A stretch of DNA of 55,478 nt from Halococcus salifodinae DSM 8989. Lineage in GTDB: Archaea > Halobacteriota > Halobacteria > Halobacteriales > Halococcaceae. The DNA lies in assembly GCF_000336935.1 (NCBI RefSeq), contig NZ_AOME01000016.1:4835-60312 (forward strand), read 5' to 3'. The position numbers and the translations under genes were made by a program. Shown here piece after piece: positions 25,027 through 34,297 of the stretch (position 1 is the stretch's first letter; every line of letters starts with the position of its first letter). The notes under the pieces were generated by a model that was not told where the DNA came from, made no database searches, and was given only the letters and a program-made list of their open reading frames with translations.

Positions 25027-25878
25027 CTATTCCGACAGCGCGTCGGCGAGCGCTGGCGCGACGCTCACGGTGCTCTCGGCGCGTTCGATCGTGTCGGTGC
25101 CGTGGACGGCTTCGACGCCGGCGCGGGCGAGACGGGTTCGAGCCGTGCCCGCGAGCACAGGATGAACGCAGGTGACGAACGCGCGGGCGGCGTCGCGCTC
25201 GCGGAGATGCGAGATGGCCGTCGCCATCGTCGAGCCGGTGGCTACGATGTCGTCGACGAGCACGGCGTCGCGCCCGGCGACGTCGGCCGCGTGGGGTTCG
25301 ATCTCGACCTCGGTGGCGCTGTGGCGGGTTTTCTCGAAGTGATCGGCCGATCCCTCACCGTACGCGTCACGAACGGTCGTCGCGAGCTCGCGCGCGCCGG
25401 CGTCGGGCGCGAGGAACACGGGATCGTCGAGAGCGGGGAGGGGAGCTGCGAGTTGGCCGGCGGCGTCGACGGTGTCACACGGCACGTCGAAGAACTCGCT
25501 GACGCTCGTTTCGTGAGGATTCACGGTGAGCACGCGGTCGGTGCCCGTGCTGATCGCGCGGGCGACCGCACGGGCCGAGACGGGCTGGCCCGCCGCGAAC
25601 GCGCTATCTTGGCGGGCGTAGCCCATGTACGGCAGGACGGTGACGACCTCGCTCGCGCCCGCCTCGCGCACCGCGTCCTGGAGCTGGAGGGCTTCGAGGT
25701 GGGCGTCGCTCGTCGTGGTCGCACAGACCACGATGGCGCGGTCGGCGTCGAACTCCGGAACCGAGGCACAGAGCTCGCCGTCGGGAAACCGCTCGTACTC
25801 GGTGGCCGCGAGCGGCTCGTCGAGCTCGGCGGCGAGCGAACTCGCGAGCGATTGGGACGTCGAGGCGCTAACGATCAT
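25027..25878 (-). CDS. prs: Ribose-phosphate pyrophosphokinase (PRPP synthetase)
   Basis: A 283-residue enzyme of the short archaeal type. The PRPP-binding loop is DAVLVDDIVATGST (about 205-218), and the MGYARQD segment (about 85-91) and FPDGE near the N-terminus are conserved. It makes PRPP from ribose 5-phosphate and ATP for purine, pyrimidine, His and Trp synthesis. It is convergent with ileS, with only 6 bp between the stops, and is transcribed leftward. Confidence 0.95.
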   Translation of the reverse strand: MIVSASTSQSLASSLAAELDEPLAATEYERFPDGELCASVPEFDADRAIVVCATTTSDAHLEALQLQDAVREAGASEVVTVLPYMGYARQDSAFAAGQPVSARAVARAISTGTDRVLTVNPHETSVSEFFDVPCDTVDAAGQLAAPLPALDDPVFLAPDAGARELATTVRDAYGEGSADHFEKTRHSATEVEIEPHAADVAGRDAVLVDDIVATGSTMATAISHLRERDAARAFVTCVHPVLAGTARTRLARAGVEAVHGTDTIERAESTVSVAPALADALSE

Positions 25879-25899
25879 GCGCGTGTGTTCGCGGGCCGC

Positions 25900-26736
25900 C
25901 TAAACCTGTTTTCGATCCGGCCGTGCGACGACCGCCCGGACGCCGCGTAGCCCCAGTGGGTGATCGCGCCAGCCGTCGTCGGTTTCAGAGAGTAGCGTTC
26001 CGTCCGCCGTGACGGCATAGACACCGCCACCGGACGCTGATTTCGCCCTGCCGTATGCGACATCGACGACCGCCCGATCGACGCCATCCACAGCCGACCA
26101 CTCGCCCTCGGTGTGGCGATACAGCGTCTCAGCGGTCGCGGCGTGTGCCCGACCGATCGCCCCCAGCTCGGCCGTCCCGCGATCCGTGCTCACCATCGAA
26201 AATGTTCCATCAAGAGCTGGCAGCCAGCCGTTGCCGAGTCGATAGAGACCGTCGGTGGTCGCGGCGTGGGGCGTTCCCGCGGCGGCGACATCGTTGGCGT
26301 CGTCGAGTCCGACGTGCTGGCAATCGGTGCCGGTGCATCGATAGACGCCATCGGCGGCCGCGATGAGGCTGCCGTCGATTGCGTGCGGCTCCTCGACAGC
26401 TCCGGCTATTTCCCACTCGCCGTCGATGCGGCGCGCCACGGTCCCGTCAGGGGCAGCGGCGAGGAGCGTTCCGTCCGAGCCGACCGCCGCTGCCCGACCG
26501 AACCCGGTCGACTCAGCGTCTTCGCCGGTGCCGAGGAACACGTCTTCGTCGGTCGCGGCCGCGAGTCGATCGTCGTGGACCGCGAGATCGTTGGTCGCGT
26601 CGCGGTCGAGGAGCTCGATCTCGCCGATCCGTGCGCCGACGACCGCGACGCGAGCCAGCCCCGTCTCGCTGGCGACGAACAGCGCCGTCTCATCGCTATC
26701 CGGCCCGTACACCCGCTTCTCGTCGATGCTGCTCAT
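25900..26736 (-). CDS. HVO_0234-like beta-propeller protein
   Basis: A 278-residue acidic protein built of repeated about 35-40-residue units with D-G-x-Y/L-x turns (for example AATTDGLYRLGNGW, AATAETLYRHTEGEW, AVTADGTLLSETDDGW), as in the haloarchaeal beta-propeller family typified by HVO_0234. There are two cysteines only (CTGTDCQ), no catalytic motif, and no signal peptide, so it appears cytoplasmic. The start is ATG 26736 (MSSIDEKRVYGPD). The function is unknown. It lies 21 bp upstream of prs on the same strand and could be in its operon. Confidence 0.85.
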   Translation of the reverse strand: MSSIDEKRVYGPDSDETALFVASETGLARVAVVGARIGEIELLDRDATNDLAVHDDRLAAATDEDVFLGTGEDAESTGFGRAAAVGSDGTLLAAAPDGTVARRIDGEWEIAGAVEEPHAIDGSLIAAADGVYRCTGTDCQHVGLDDANDVAAAGTPHAATTDGLYRLGNGWLPALDGTFSMVSTDRGTAELGAIGRAHAATAETLYRHTEGEWSAVDGVDRAVVDVAYGRAKSASGGGVYAVTADGTLLSETDDGWRDHPLGLRGVRAVVARPDRKQV

Positions 26737-26796
26737 GCCCGAACACGACCGCCGACCGTCGAAAGCGTTCCGGCGCACGGGCGGCCGGCGGCCGTT

Positions 26797-27930
26797 TCAC
26801 GGCATGACGAGCTCGAACGGCACCGGCGTGAAACAGAGCGCGCCGAGACCGAACGTGACGATGCCGAGCGCAGTCCGTTTCGCGTCGAGTCCGTCCTCGT
26901 AGATCGGGGTTGCGGGACCGGCGTACGCAAAGCCGAGGGTGAACACGCCCCAGAGAACCCAGAGGAAGACGGCGTTGAACGCGGCCTCGCGGACGTAGTA
27001 GAGGTACGCTGCGAGCCCGAACAGCGCGGCCGGGACCAGCGCGCCGACGGTCTCGTGGCGCTTGCCGACCATCGCGCGCACGAGGTGGCCGCCGTCGAGC
27101 TGGCCCACCGGGATCAGGTTGAGGAAGGTGACGAACATCCCGACCCAGCCCGCGAACACCACGGGGTTGACGACATCGCCGCCCGGATACGTGAGTGGCT
27201 GCCCGGTGAGATCGGCGAGTATCTGGACCAGCGGCGGGTAGTTGAACGTGATCGGGATCGCCGGCTCGGGCACCGGATCGAGATACAGCCCGACGACCGT
27301 GACGACGCAGGTCGCAATCAGGCCGGCGAGCGGCCCGGCAACCCCGATGTCGAACAGGCTCTTTCGATCGGGCATCCGGCCGCGCATCCGGATCACCGCG
27401 CCCATCGTCCCGATCACGTTCGGCAGCGGGATGAAATAGGGCAGACTCGCGTCGACGCCGTGATACCGACTCAGCGCGTAGTGGCCGAGTTCGTGAACTC
27501 CGAGCACCGAGAGCACCGCGAGCGCGAACGGCCAGCCTGTCAGTAGGTTCGTGGGATCGCTGAGGTCGGCTCCGTACCACCGGCTGCCCGCAACGAGCGT
27601 CGAAAGCACCGTGAGCGCCGCGAAGAGGAGGTTGGTCCACGGTACCCCGTCGATCCCGGTCGAGCGCGGTGTGGCGACGAGGACGTATCGTCTGCCGCCG
27701 GTCTCGACGCCAGTCAGCGGGTCTCGCCGAGGTTCGTTCGTCAGCCGGACCTCGTAACCCCAATCACGGAACACCGGCCAGAGCCGGCGTTCGAGCCGTT
27801 CTCCCGAGACGAGTGGTTCGCCGTAGTATCGGAGTTGCCCGTCGTCGACGGTGACTTCGGCGACGCGAAAGAGTCCCGCGAACGCCTCGGGCGGCGGTCC
27901 CTCGGCGCGCGGCTCGCTGTCGTCCATCAT
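26797..27930 (-). CDS. Site-2 protease (M50), membrane metalloprotease
   Basis: A 377-residue protein. A cytosolic N-terminal domain (1-95) is followed by about eight hydrophobic segments. The zinc motif HELGH is at 146-150 and the third ligand in NLIPVGQLDGGH (D279 region). The family cleaves membrane-embedded regulators; no substrate gene is adjacent. The start could be 27930 or 27927 (two adjacent ATGs). It has no PDZ or CBS domain, unlike the other two S2P proteins in this window. It lies 60 bp upstream of the propeller gene on the same strand. Confidence 0.9.
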   Translation of the reverse strand: MMDDSEPRAEGPPPEAFAGLFRVAEVTVDDGQLRYYGEPLVSGERLERRLWPVFRDWGYEVRLTNEPRRDPLTGVETGGRRYVLVATPRSTGIDGVPWTNLLFAALTVLSTLVAGSRWYGADLSDPTNLLTGWPFALAVLSVLGVHELGHYALSRYHGVDASLPYFIPLPNVIGTMGAVIRMRGRMPDRKSLFDIGVAGPLAGLIATCVVTVVGLYLDPVPEPAIPITFNYPPLVQILADLTGQPLTYPGGDVVNPVVFAGWVGMFVTFLNLIPVGQLDGGHLVRAMVGKRHETVGALVPAALFGLAAYLYYVREAAFNAVFLWVLWGVFTLGFAYAGPATPIYEDGLDAKRTALGIVTFGLGALCFTPVPFELVMP

Positions 27931-28036
27931 CCATTTCTCGTGACGGGGAGGGATAAGCCTACAGACCGTTCGTCGAGCGGGATGCGCCAACGGGGACCCG
28001 ATTCAGAGCGGGAGCGCGAACAGCCTACCCGGACGA

Positions 28037-28279
28037 TTACGCCGGCTCGACGCGCCACGTCGTCGCGCTGGTGTACGACCACTTCTCGATCTCCAGATCG
28101 GTCGCCGCGTCGCTGAGCTTGCACATCAGCGCGCCGATCTCCTTCGGCGAGAGTCCCACTTCGTCCGCGATGAACTTGCTCTTGAAGTAGAGCTCGCCGT
28201 CGGCAGCGTTGCGTTCGAGATACGCCTTCAGCCGCTGTTCTTTGGGGTTCGCATCGACCGTGGGCTGTGTCGTGCTCAT
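28037..28279 (-). CDS. DUF7123-family small protein, winged-helix-like
   Basis: An 80-residue protein with the haloarchaeal DUF7123 pattern: EQRLKAYLERN, then ELYFKSKFIADEVGLSPKEIG, and a C-terminal IEKWSYTSATTWRV. The middle reads as a winged-helix recognition region, so DNA binding is plausible. No partner is evident. A good TATA element lies about 35 bp upstream. Confidence 0.88.
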   Translation of the reverse strand: MSTTQPTVDANPKEQRLKAYLERNAADGELYFKSKFIADEVGLSPKEIGALMCKLSDAATDLEIEKWSYTSATTWRVEPA

Positions 28280-28313
28280 TGTCGGCCTCCATCCAGGATG
28301 TACAACCCCAATG

Positions 28314-28321
28314 TATTATAC
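28314..28321 (-). promoter_or_regulatory. TATA box of the DUF7123 gene
   Basis: On the minus strand the sequence is GTATAATACAT, placed 35-42 bp before the ATG at 28279. This gives a short leader, in keeping with haloarchaeal promoters. Confidence 0.55.
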
Positions 28322-28553
28322 CCGACAGATGCTTCGCGTAGCTTCGGGTCCCTTCACGATGTGATCGGTCCATACGCTCGTTTCACGACGCTTCGAGAGG
28401 GCGCGAGACGTTTTATCCGCCACGCTACGTTTCTCGATTCTTTTTTCGGCGCACTCGCCGTCCTCCGCGGGCCGGGAGCGCGTCACACGACGTGTTCGGC
28501 CATATGCCGGAGAAAATTGCCGATTTGTGGTCGATAGAGTGCGTCGTGATGGC

Positions 28554-29381
28554 TTACGCGCGCTCGTGGAGCCAGAACTGCTCGTCGGCCGTGACCTCCT
28601 TCTTGAAGATCGGGACTTCGTCCTTGAGTCGGTCGATACCGTCCGAAACCGCCGTGAACGCCGCCTCACGGTGGCCCGCGAGCACCACCACGAACACGAT
28701 GTCCTCGCCCGCGGCGATGACACCCGTGCGGTGGTGGGCGAGCACGCGCTGGACGCCGTCACGGGCTTCGAGGTCGTCGATGATGGCCGCGAGACGCTCG
28801 TCGGCGACGCCCTCGTAGGCCTCGAACTCGAGGTGTTCGGTGGGTGCGTCGTCGTCGGCGTCTTTCGTCCGGACGCGGCCGGTGAAGGTGGCGATCGCGC
28901 CCGAGCGGTCCGCGTTCGGTGCGGATTTGACCTCCGTGACCAGCGATTCGAGCGTGACACGGGGTTCGAGGTCGTCGATCGCCGCACACACCGCGTCGAG
29001 ATCGATCCCATCCGAATCGGCGGCCGCCGCGAGTTCGTGGCCGGCGTGGTCGCGGTCGCCGAGGACCACTGCCGGGAGGTGACGGCCCGAAAAGCCCTCG
29101 ACGATGGCGTAGTCGTGGTCAGGTGCGAGATCGTCGAGGATCTCGTCGAGGTCGCGTGCGTCGCCGGTGGCGAACCAACCATCCTCACTGACGCCGTAGG
29201 TGACCGCTGCGCCCGCGCTGCGGTGGCGATCGGTGTCCTTGCCGTGGGTGTCGATGTCGGGCGCGTGATCGAGATGTTTGATCGTGGCGACCGATCCGCG
29301 CTCGTCGAGGCGGTCGACGAGTCGCTCGATCAGCGTCGTCTTCCCCGAGTCCGAGGGGCCGACGACGGCAAGGGTTTTCAT
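28554..29381 (-). CDS. MobB-MoaE fusion (molybdopterin cofactor biosynthesis)
   Basis: A 275-residue two-domain protein. Residues 1-140 are MobB-like, with P-loop GPSDSGKTTL (8-17), VATIKH, and DYAIVEGFSG. Residues about 150-275 are MoaE, the large subunit of molybdopterin synthase, with FTGRVR, EAYEGVADERL, VLAHHRTG, and the catalytic lysine pair in PIFKKE. MoaE transfers sulfur to precursor Z with MoaD; MobB helps load guanine nucleotide onto the cofactor. The fusion is known in haloarchaea. The start at 29381 fits MobB; the longer frame upstream is antisense noise. It is divergent from pyrH. Confidence 0.92.
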   Translation of the reverse strand: MKTLAVVGPSDSGKTTLIERLVDRLDERGSVATIKHLDHAPDIDTHGKDTDRHRSAGAAVTYGVSEDGWFATGDARDLDEILDDLAPDHDYAIVEGFSGRHLPAVVLGDRDHAGHELAAAADSDGIDLDAVCAAIDDLEPRVTLESLVTEVKSAPNADRSGAIATFTGRVRTKDADDDAPTEHLEFEAYEGVADERLAAIIDDLEARDGVQRVLAHHRTGVIAAGEDIVFVVVLAGHREAAFTAVSDGIDRLKDEVPIFKKEVTADEQFWLHERA

Positions 29382-29464
29382 ACCGGATCGGGAGGCCGCG
29401 ACGCGCTTGTACCCTTCGGCGGGGTTGACAACCCTTATGCGTGCGTCCGGGCAATCCGGCAGCA

Positions 29465-30181
29465 ATGAAACTCGTTCTCTCGCTCGGTGGGAGCGTTCTC
29501 GCACCGAGGGATCCCGAACGCGTCGGCGCACACGCTGCCGTCATCGAGGATCTCGTCGAGGCGGGCCACACCGTCGGTGCGGTCGTCGGCGGCGGCACCG
29601 TCGCTCGCGAGTACATCCACACCGCCCGCGAGCTCGGCGCGAACGAGATCGAACTCGATCAGCTCGGCGTCGACACCACCCGGCTCAACGCCCGCCTCCT
29701 GATCGCGGCGCTCTCAGAGCGCGCAGCGACACGCCCCGCACGCAACTACGAGACCGCAGGCGCGGCGCTCAGACGCGGCGAGATCGCGGTCATGGGTGGC
29801 GTCGCACCCGGCCAGACCACCGATGCGGTGAGCGCCGCGCTCGCGGAGTACGCCGGCGCGGATCTGCTGGTGTACGCCACTAGCGTTCCGGGCGTGTTCG
29901 ACGCCGATCCCGCCGAGGACGACAGTGCGCATCGGTTCGAGGAGCTCTCGGCCACCGAACTCGTCGACGTGATCGCGGACATCGAGATGACGGCCGGCGC
30001 GAGCGCTCCCGTGGATCTGCTCGCGGCGAAGATCATCGAGCGCTCGGGCGTTCGGACTGTCGTGCTCGACGGCACCGACCCCGACCGGGTCGCGGAGGTC
30101 GTCGACACCGGCAGCCACGACGGCACCGACATCATCCCCCAAGCCGCGGACGAACCCACCTACTGGGCGATGGATGACTGA
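29465..30181 (+). CDS. pyrH: UMP kinase, archaeal type
   Basis: A 238-residue amino-acid-kinase-fold enzyme: MKLVLSLGGSVLAP at the start, VVGGGTVAREYI near 45, LDQLGVDTTRLNARLL near 65, and GVFDADPAEDDSA near 145. It phosphorylates UMP to UDP in pyrimidine synthesis. Its last codons overlap the lysS start by 8 bp (ATGGATGACTGA), so the two genes are translationally coupled. Confidence 0.95.
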   Translation: MKLVLSLGGSVLAPRDPERVGAHAAVIEDLVEAGHTVGAVVGGGTVAREYIHTARELGANEIELDQLGVDTTRLNARLLIAALSERAATRPARNYETAGAALRRGEIAVMGGVAPGQTTDAVSAALAEYAGADLLVYATSVPGVFDADPAEDDSAHRFEELSATELVDVIADIEMTAGASAPVDLLAAKIIERSGVRTVVLDGTDPDRVAEVVDTGSHDGTDIIPQAADEPTYWAMDD

Positions 30182-31856
30182 CGAGAGGTCAACCGGCAGC
30201 GAAACGCCCGACGACGCCGTCGACGACCCGTACGTCCTCAGTGGTTCGCAGCCACACGACTTCTGGGCCGAGTCGGTCGCAAAGCGAATCATCGAACGCA
30301 ACCCGGACGATCCCATCGTCATCAAGGGCGGGATCTCGCCGTCGGGAGTACCCCATCTCGGGAACATGAACGAGATCGCGCGGGGGTACTTCGTGGCCGA
30401 GGCGCTGCGTGACCGGGGGCGGACGGTGCGACAGATCTTCACCGCCGACGACCGTGATCCGCTTCGGAAGGTTCCCCGCAAGCTCGCCGACCTCGACGGC
30501 AACGTCGTCGGACTCGACGAGGTCGACGCCGGCGCGCTCGGTCGCAATCTCGGCAAACCCTACACCGCGATCCCCGACCCGTTCGGCTGCTGTGATTCGT
30601 ACGGAGCACACTTTTCGAACCTCATCGAACGGAGCGCAGAGTTGCTCGACATCCCCGTCGAGACGGTCTCGAACACCGAGCGCTACGAGTCGGGTGCGTT
30701 CGACGACGTGATTCACCAGCTCCTCGAACACCGCGAACAGGCACGGAGCGTGCTCGCGAAGTACCAGGACAAAGTCGACGACGACTACGTTCCCTTCCGG
30801 CCTATCTGCGCCGAGTGTGGCCACGTCACCGAGACGGACGCCGTCCAGAGCGTCGATCTCGACGCTGAAACCGTCGAGTACGTCTGTACTGACGTCGAGG
30901 CCGGCGATCGGATCATCGAGGGCTGCGGTCACGAAGGGACCGCCACCTTCCGCGAGGGAAAGCTCCCGTGGCGCTTCGAGTGGCCCGCCCAGTGGCAGGT
31001 GCTCGACGTGGACTTCGAGCCGTTCGGGAAGGACCACGCCGAGGGCTCGTGGCCGAGCGGGGCCGATATCGCCCGGAACGTCCTCGGCGACACTCCACCA
31101 GTCCCGATGGCCTACGAGTGGTTCACGCTCGACGGCGAGCCGTTCTCGTCCTCGACGGGCCACGTCATCATGGTTCAGGACGCCCTGGAGTTCCTCGAAC
31201 CCGAGGTGCTCCGGTATTTCTTCACCAAAGACCCGAGCAGGGCACGGGATTTCTCCATCGAGCGCGCCGATCAGTTGGTGGACGAGTTCGACGAGTTCGA
31301 ACGGACGTACTTCGGTGAGTTTGCATCGGGACACAAAATGGAGGGCGAGGCCGAAGCGGCCTACCCACTGCTCGTCGAATCCACAGCCGAGCAGCCGATT
31401 CGCCTTCCGTACACCTTCGCCGCCGTGCTCGGCATGACCGACGACATCGAACTCCGTGAGAAGATGGCTCGTCGTCAGGACCATATTCCCGAGAGTGCCC
31501 CAAAGCGTTCGGTCGAGGAGGCTCTCGGGCGTGTCGAATACGCACGCACGTGGGCAGAGCGCGTCGACAACGCCTACAACTACCGCCTCGCGGCCGACCT
31601 CCCTACCACGGAGTTCGACGCCACCACCGCGGCCGCGCTCGACGACCTCGCCGACTTCGTCGAGGCGGGCCACGATGGCGAGGCGATCCAGAGCCATATC
31701 TTCGAGACAGCACGGCGACACGACCTCGACCCCGGCGACCTGTTCGCCGCTGGCTACCGACTCTTCTTCGACACCGACCAGGGGCCACAGCTCGGCACCT
31801 TCCTCGCCGATCTCGACCGCGCGTTCGTGGTCCGTCGCCTCCGGCGCGAAGCGTAG
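30174..31856 (+). CDS. lysS: Lysyl-tRNA synthetase, class I
   Basis: A 560-residue class I LysRS, the form typical of archaea. The HIGH-type motif is HLGN (61-64) in ISPSGVPHLGNMNE, and the KMSKS-equivalent is FSSSTGH (about 324-330). Zinc-knuckle-like cysteines (CAECGHV, CGHEG) lie between. The C-terminal alpha-helical anticodon-binding cage spans about 400-560. It charges tRNA-Lys. It overlaps the end of pyrH. Confidence 0.95.
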   Translation: MTDERSTGSETPDDAVDDPYVLSGSQPHDFWAESVAKRIIERNPDDPIVIKGGISPSGVPHLGNMNEIARGYFVAEALRDRGRTVRQIFTADDRDPLRKVPRKLADLDGNVVGLDEVDAGALGRNLGKPYTAIPDPFGCCDSYGAHFSNLIERSAELLDIPVETVSNTERYESGAFDDVIHQLLEHREQARSVLAKYQDKVDDDYVPFRPICAECGHVTETDAVQSVDLDAETVEYVCTDVEAGDRIIEGCGHEGTATFREGKLPWRFEWPAQWQVLDVDFEPFGKDHAEGSWPSGADIARNVLGDTPPVPMAYEWFTLDGEPFSSSTGHVIMVQDALEFLEPEVLRYFFTKDPSRARDFSIERADQLVDEFDEFERTYFGEFASGHKMEGEAEAAYPLLVESTAEQPIRLPYTFAAVLGMTDDIELREKMARRQDHIPESAPKRSVEEALGRVEYARTWAERVDNAYNYRLAADLPTTEFDATTAAALDDLADFVEAGHDGEAIQSHIFETARRHDLDPGDLFAAGYRLFFDTDQGPQLGTFLADLDRAFVVRRLRREA

Positions 31857-31949
31857 CACCGAGACGGAAGCGCTGCTCGGCGTGGGGCTGGCCCGGCATC
31901 GCACGGGCAAACCAAACCCTCATGGCCGCGAGGACCGTCCGAACGGGTG

Positions 31950-33734
31950 ATGGTTAGCACGCTGGTATGGGTGCTTTCGGGGTTTCTCCTCTATACGCTC
32001 GTTGCGACGGCGCTCCAGTCCTGGGGCGTCCTGCCGAGTTCGGTCCGGGTGTCGGGCCCGATCACGACGATCCACACTCAGCGTGGGAAGCAGTTTCTCG
32101 ACTGGCTCGCGACGCCGAAGCGGTTCTGGCGGGCGTGGGCCAACGTCGGCGTCGGGATCGCGCTGGTAGTGATGGTCGGCTCCTTCCTCGCGGTGATCGT
32201 GAGTGCCGTCCAGATCTTCAACCGGCCCGAGTCCACGGTCATCAGACAGCCACAGGACGCGCTGGTGATCCCCGGCGTCAACCAGTTTTTGCCGCTGTCG
32301 GTCGCCCCCGAGATCGTGTTCGGCCTCCTGGTCGGATTGGTGGTCCACGAGGGCGGCCACGGCCTGCTCTGTCGGGTCGAGGACATCGACATCGAGTCGA
32401 TGGGGCTCGCGCTGCTCGCGGTGATCCCGATGGGCGCGTTCGTCGAACCCGACGAAGAGAGCCAGGCGACCGCCGACCGTGGGGGCCGGACCCGGATGTT
32501 CGCCGCGGGCGTCACCAACAACTTCGCGATCACGGTGATCACGTTCGCCCTCCTCTTCGGTCCGGTGGTCGGCTCGATCGCAGTCGCGCCCGGCGTAGCG
32601 GTCGGCGGCGCGCTCAACGGCACTCCTGCGGCCGACGCCGGGATCGATCGCGGCGACGTCATTACTGGTGTCGACGGTCAAGCGGTGGCGAACGCGAGCG
32701 AGTTCGACGCTGCCCTCGCCGACGCGAACCGCACAGTCGACGTCTCGTTGCAGGACGGCAACACCACCACGGTACAGCGGTCAGTCGTCGTCACCAGCGC
32801 GGTCGCGGACGGTCCGCTCGCCAAGGGGACGACGATCGAGGCGGTCAACGGCACCACCGTCGGCACCGAGCGCGCCTTCCGCGCGGCGCTCGACAACCGA
32901 TCAACGGCACAGCTTTCGACCGACAACGGGACCGTGACGATCCCCGTCGGCGCGGCCGCGACCGTCACGCCCGGTGGCCCGCTGGCGAACGTGAGCGACG
33001 GCCTCGCGGGTGAGTCGGCCGTCATCACCCACATCGCCGGCGAGCGCACGCCGAATCGAACGGCGCTGAGCAACGAGCTCGATGGAACCGAATCGGGCGA
33101 GACGGTGCGCGTCACGGCGGCCGTGAACGGCGACCGCGGGAACTACTCGGTGCGGTTGGGCGAGAACCCCGACACCGGCAGTGGGTTCCTCGGCGTCAGA
33201 ATCTCGCCGGGCACGACCGGGCTCGTGGTCGATGACTTCGGGATTCGGTCGTATCCCGCCTCGCAGTATCTCGGCTTGCTCGGCGGCGACGGTGCGGGTG
33301 GCGACGGAGCGGGCGGAGCCGGTGGACTGGGTGGTTCGCTGATCGCCCAGTTCCTCGTGGTGATCTCGCTGCCGTTCGCGGGGGCGGTCCCAGGAGGTGG
33401 CGGGCTCGTCAGCTTTGCGGGCTTCGTCGGCCCGGTTCGGCAGTATTTCACCGTCACGGGGCCGCTGTCGTTCCTCGGCGGTGGCGTGTTCACCCTCGCG
33501 AACGTGCTGTTCTGGACCGGCTGGATCAACGTCAACCTCGGGCTGTTCAACTGCATTCCATCCTTCCCGCTCGACGGCGGCCACATCTTCCGGGCAAGCA
33601 CCGAAGCGGTGGTCTCCCGACTCCCGATCGGAAGTCGCCAGGCGCTTGCCGGCGCAGTGACGACGGCGGTGACGCTCACGATGGTCGGCGCGCTCGTCGT
33701 GATGATCTTCGGGCCGACGTTGCTGACCGGCTGA
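31950..33734 (+). CDS. Site-2 protease with internal PDZ region
   Basis: A 594-residue membrane protease. The zinc motif is HEGGH (133-137) and the distal Asp is in SFPLDGGH (about 535). A PDZ-like segment (about 205-255; GTPAADAGIDRGDVITGVDG) and a second such repeat lie in the extracytoplasmic loop, which is Asn/Thr-rich. It resembles the archaeal S2P-metalloprotease group with a tandem PDZ loop. A Gly/Ala/Asp run (GGDGAGGDGAGGAGGLGG) precedes the last helices. The start is ATG 31950, or the GTG codon before it. It likely processes membrane-bound signals; the substrate is unknown. It lies downstream of lysS on the same strand, 93 bp away. Confidence 0.92.
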   Translation: MVSTLVWVLSGFLLYTLVATALQSWGVLPSSVRVSGPITTIHTQRGKQFLDWLATPKRFWRAWANVGVGIALVVMVGSFLAVIVSAVQIFNRPESTVIRQPQDALVIPGVNQFLPLSVAPEIVFGLLVGLVVHEGGHGLLCRVEDIDIESMGLALLAVIPMGAFVEPDEESQATADRGGRTRMFAAGVTNNFAITVITFALLFGPVVGSIAVAPGVAVGGALNGTPAADAGIDRGDVITGVDGQAVANASEFDAALADANRTVDVSLQDGNTTTVQRSVVVTSAVADGPLAKGTTIEAVNGTTVGTERAFRAALDNRSTAQLSTDNGTVTIPVGAAATVTPGGPLANVSDGLAGESAVITHIAGERTPNRTALSNELDGTESGETVRVTAAVNGDRGNYSVRLGENPDTGSGFLGVRISPGTTGLVVDDFGIRSYPASQYLGLLGGDGAGGDGAGGAGGLGGSLIAQFLVVISLPFAGAVPGGGGLVSFAGFVGPVRQYFTVTGPLSFLGGGVFTLANVLFWTGWINVNLGLFNCIPSFPLDGGHIFRASTEAVVSRLPIGSRQALAGAVTTAVTLTMVGALVVMIFGPTLLTG

Positions 33735-33783
33735 TAGGGACGTGCTGCCGCAGGCTTATCACCGGCCGTGGACTGGTTCGATC

Positions 33784-34203
33784 ATGGGCCGACGACTGCT
33801 CGTCCCGCTGACCGACTCGACACACTCGTGGCCCGGACTCGACCACGCACTCACGGTCTTCCCGAAGGCCGACGTCACCGTACTGAACGTCATTGACCCC
33901 ACGGGAGCGGGCTACGGCGAGCGATCCGGCGATAGTGAATCGGACGCCGACACCGCCGAAACGGCTGCCGAGGAGCTGTTCGCGGCGGCCGACGAGCTGG
34001 CGGCGGAGTACGGCGCGACGCTCGATACGGCGGTCGTGGAGGGTCGTCCTGCCGATGCCATCACCGCGTACGCCGACGATCACGATATCGACGCGATCGT
34101 CATGGGCAGTCGCGGGCGCTCCGGCGTCTCGCGCGTTCTGTTGGGAAGCGTCGCGGGAACGGTCGTGCAGGATTCGTCCGTTCCGGTGACTGTCGTTCCC
34201 TGA
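33784..34203 (+). CDS. Universal stress protein (UspA family)
   Basis: A 139-residue single UspA domain. The ATP-binding motif is GSRGRSGVSRVLLGSVAGTVV (G-2x-G-9x-G-S/T pattern, about 110-130) and the N-terminus MGRRLLVPLTDST is typical. Residues 45-60 are acidic. The start is ATG 33784. Such proteins often aid stress survival; no specific role can be named. It is 49 bp downstream of the S2P gene. Confidence 0.93.
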   Translation: MGRRLLVPLTDSTHSWPGLDHALTVFPKADVTVLNVIDPTGAGYGERSGDSESDADTAETAAEELFAAADELAAEYGATLDTAVVEGRPADAITAYADDHDIDAIVMGSRGRSGVSRVLLGSVAGTVVQDSSVPVTVVP

Positions 34204-34297
34204 TTCCCGTACCGAAAATCTCGGCGGAGCAGCCACCATCGATCGCCACCGATCGGGATTCAGGGGCGTTTTAGGCGCGGCCATCGAACCACCGACG

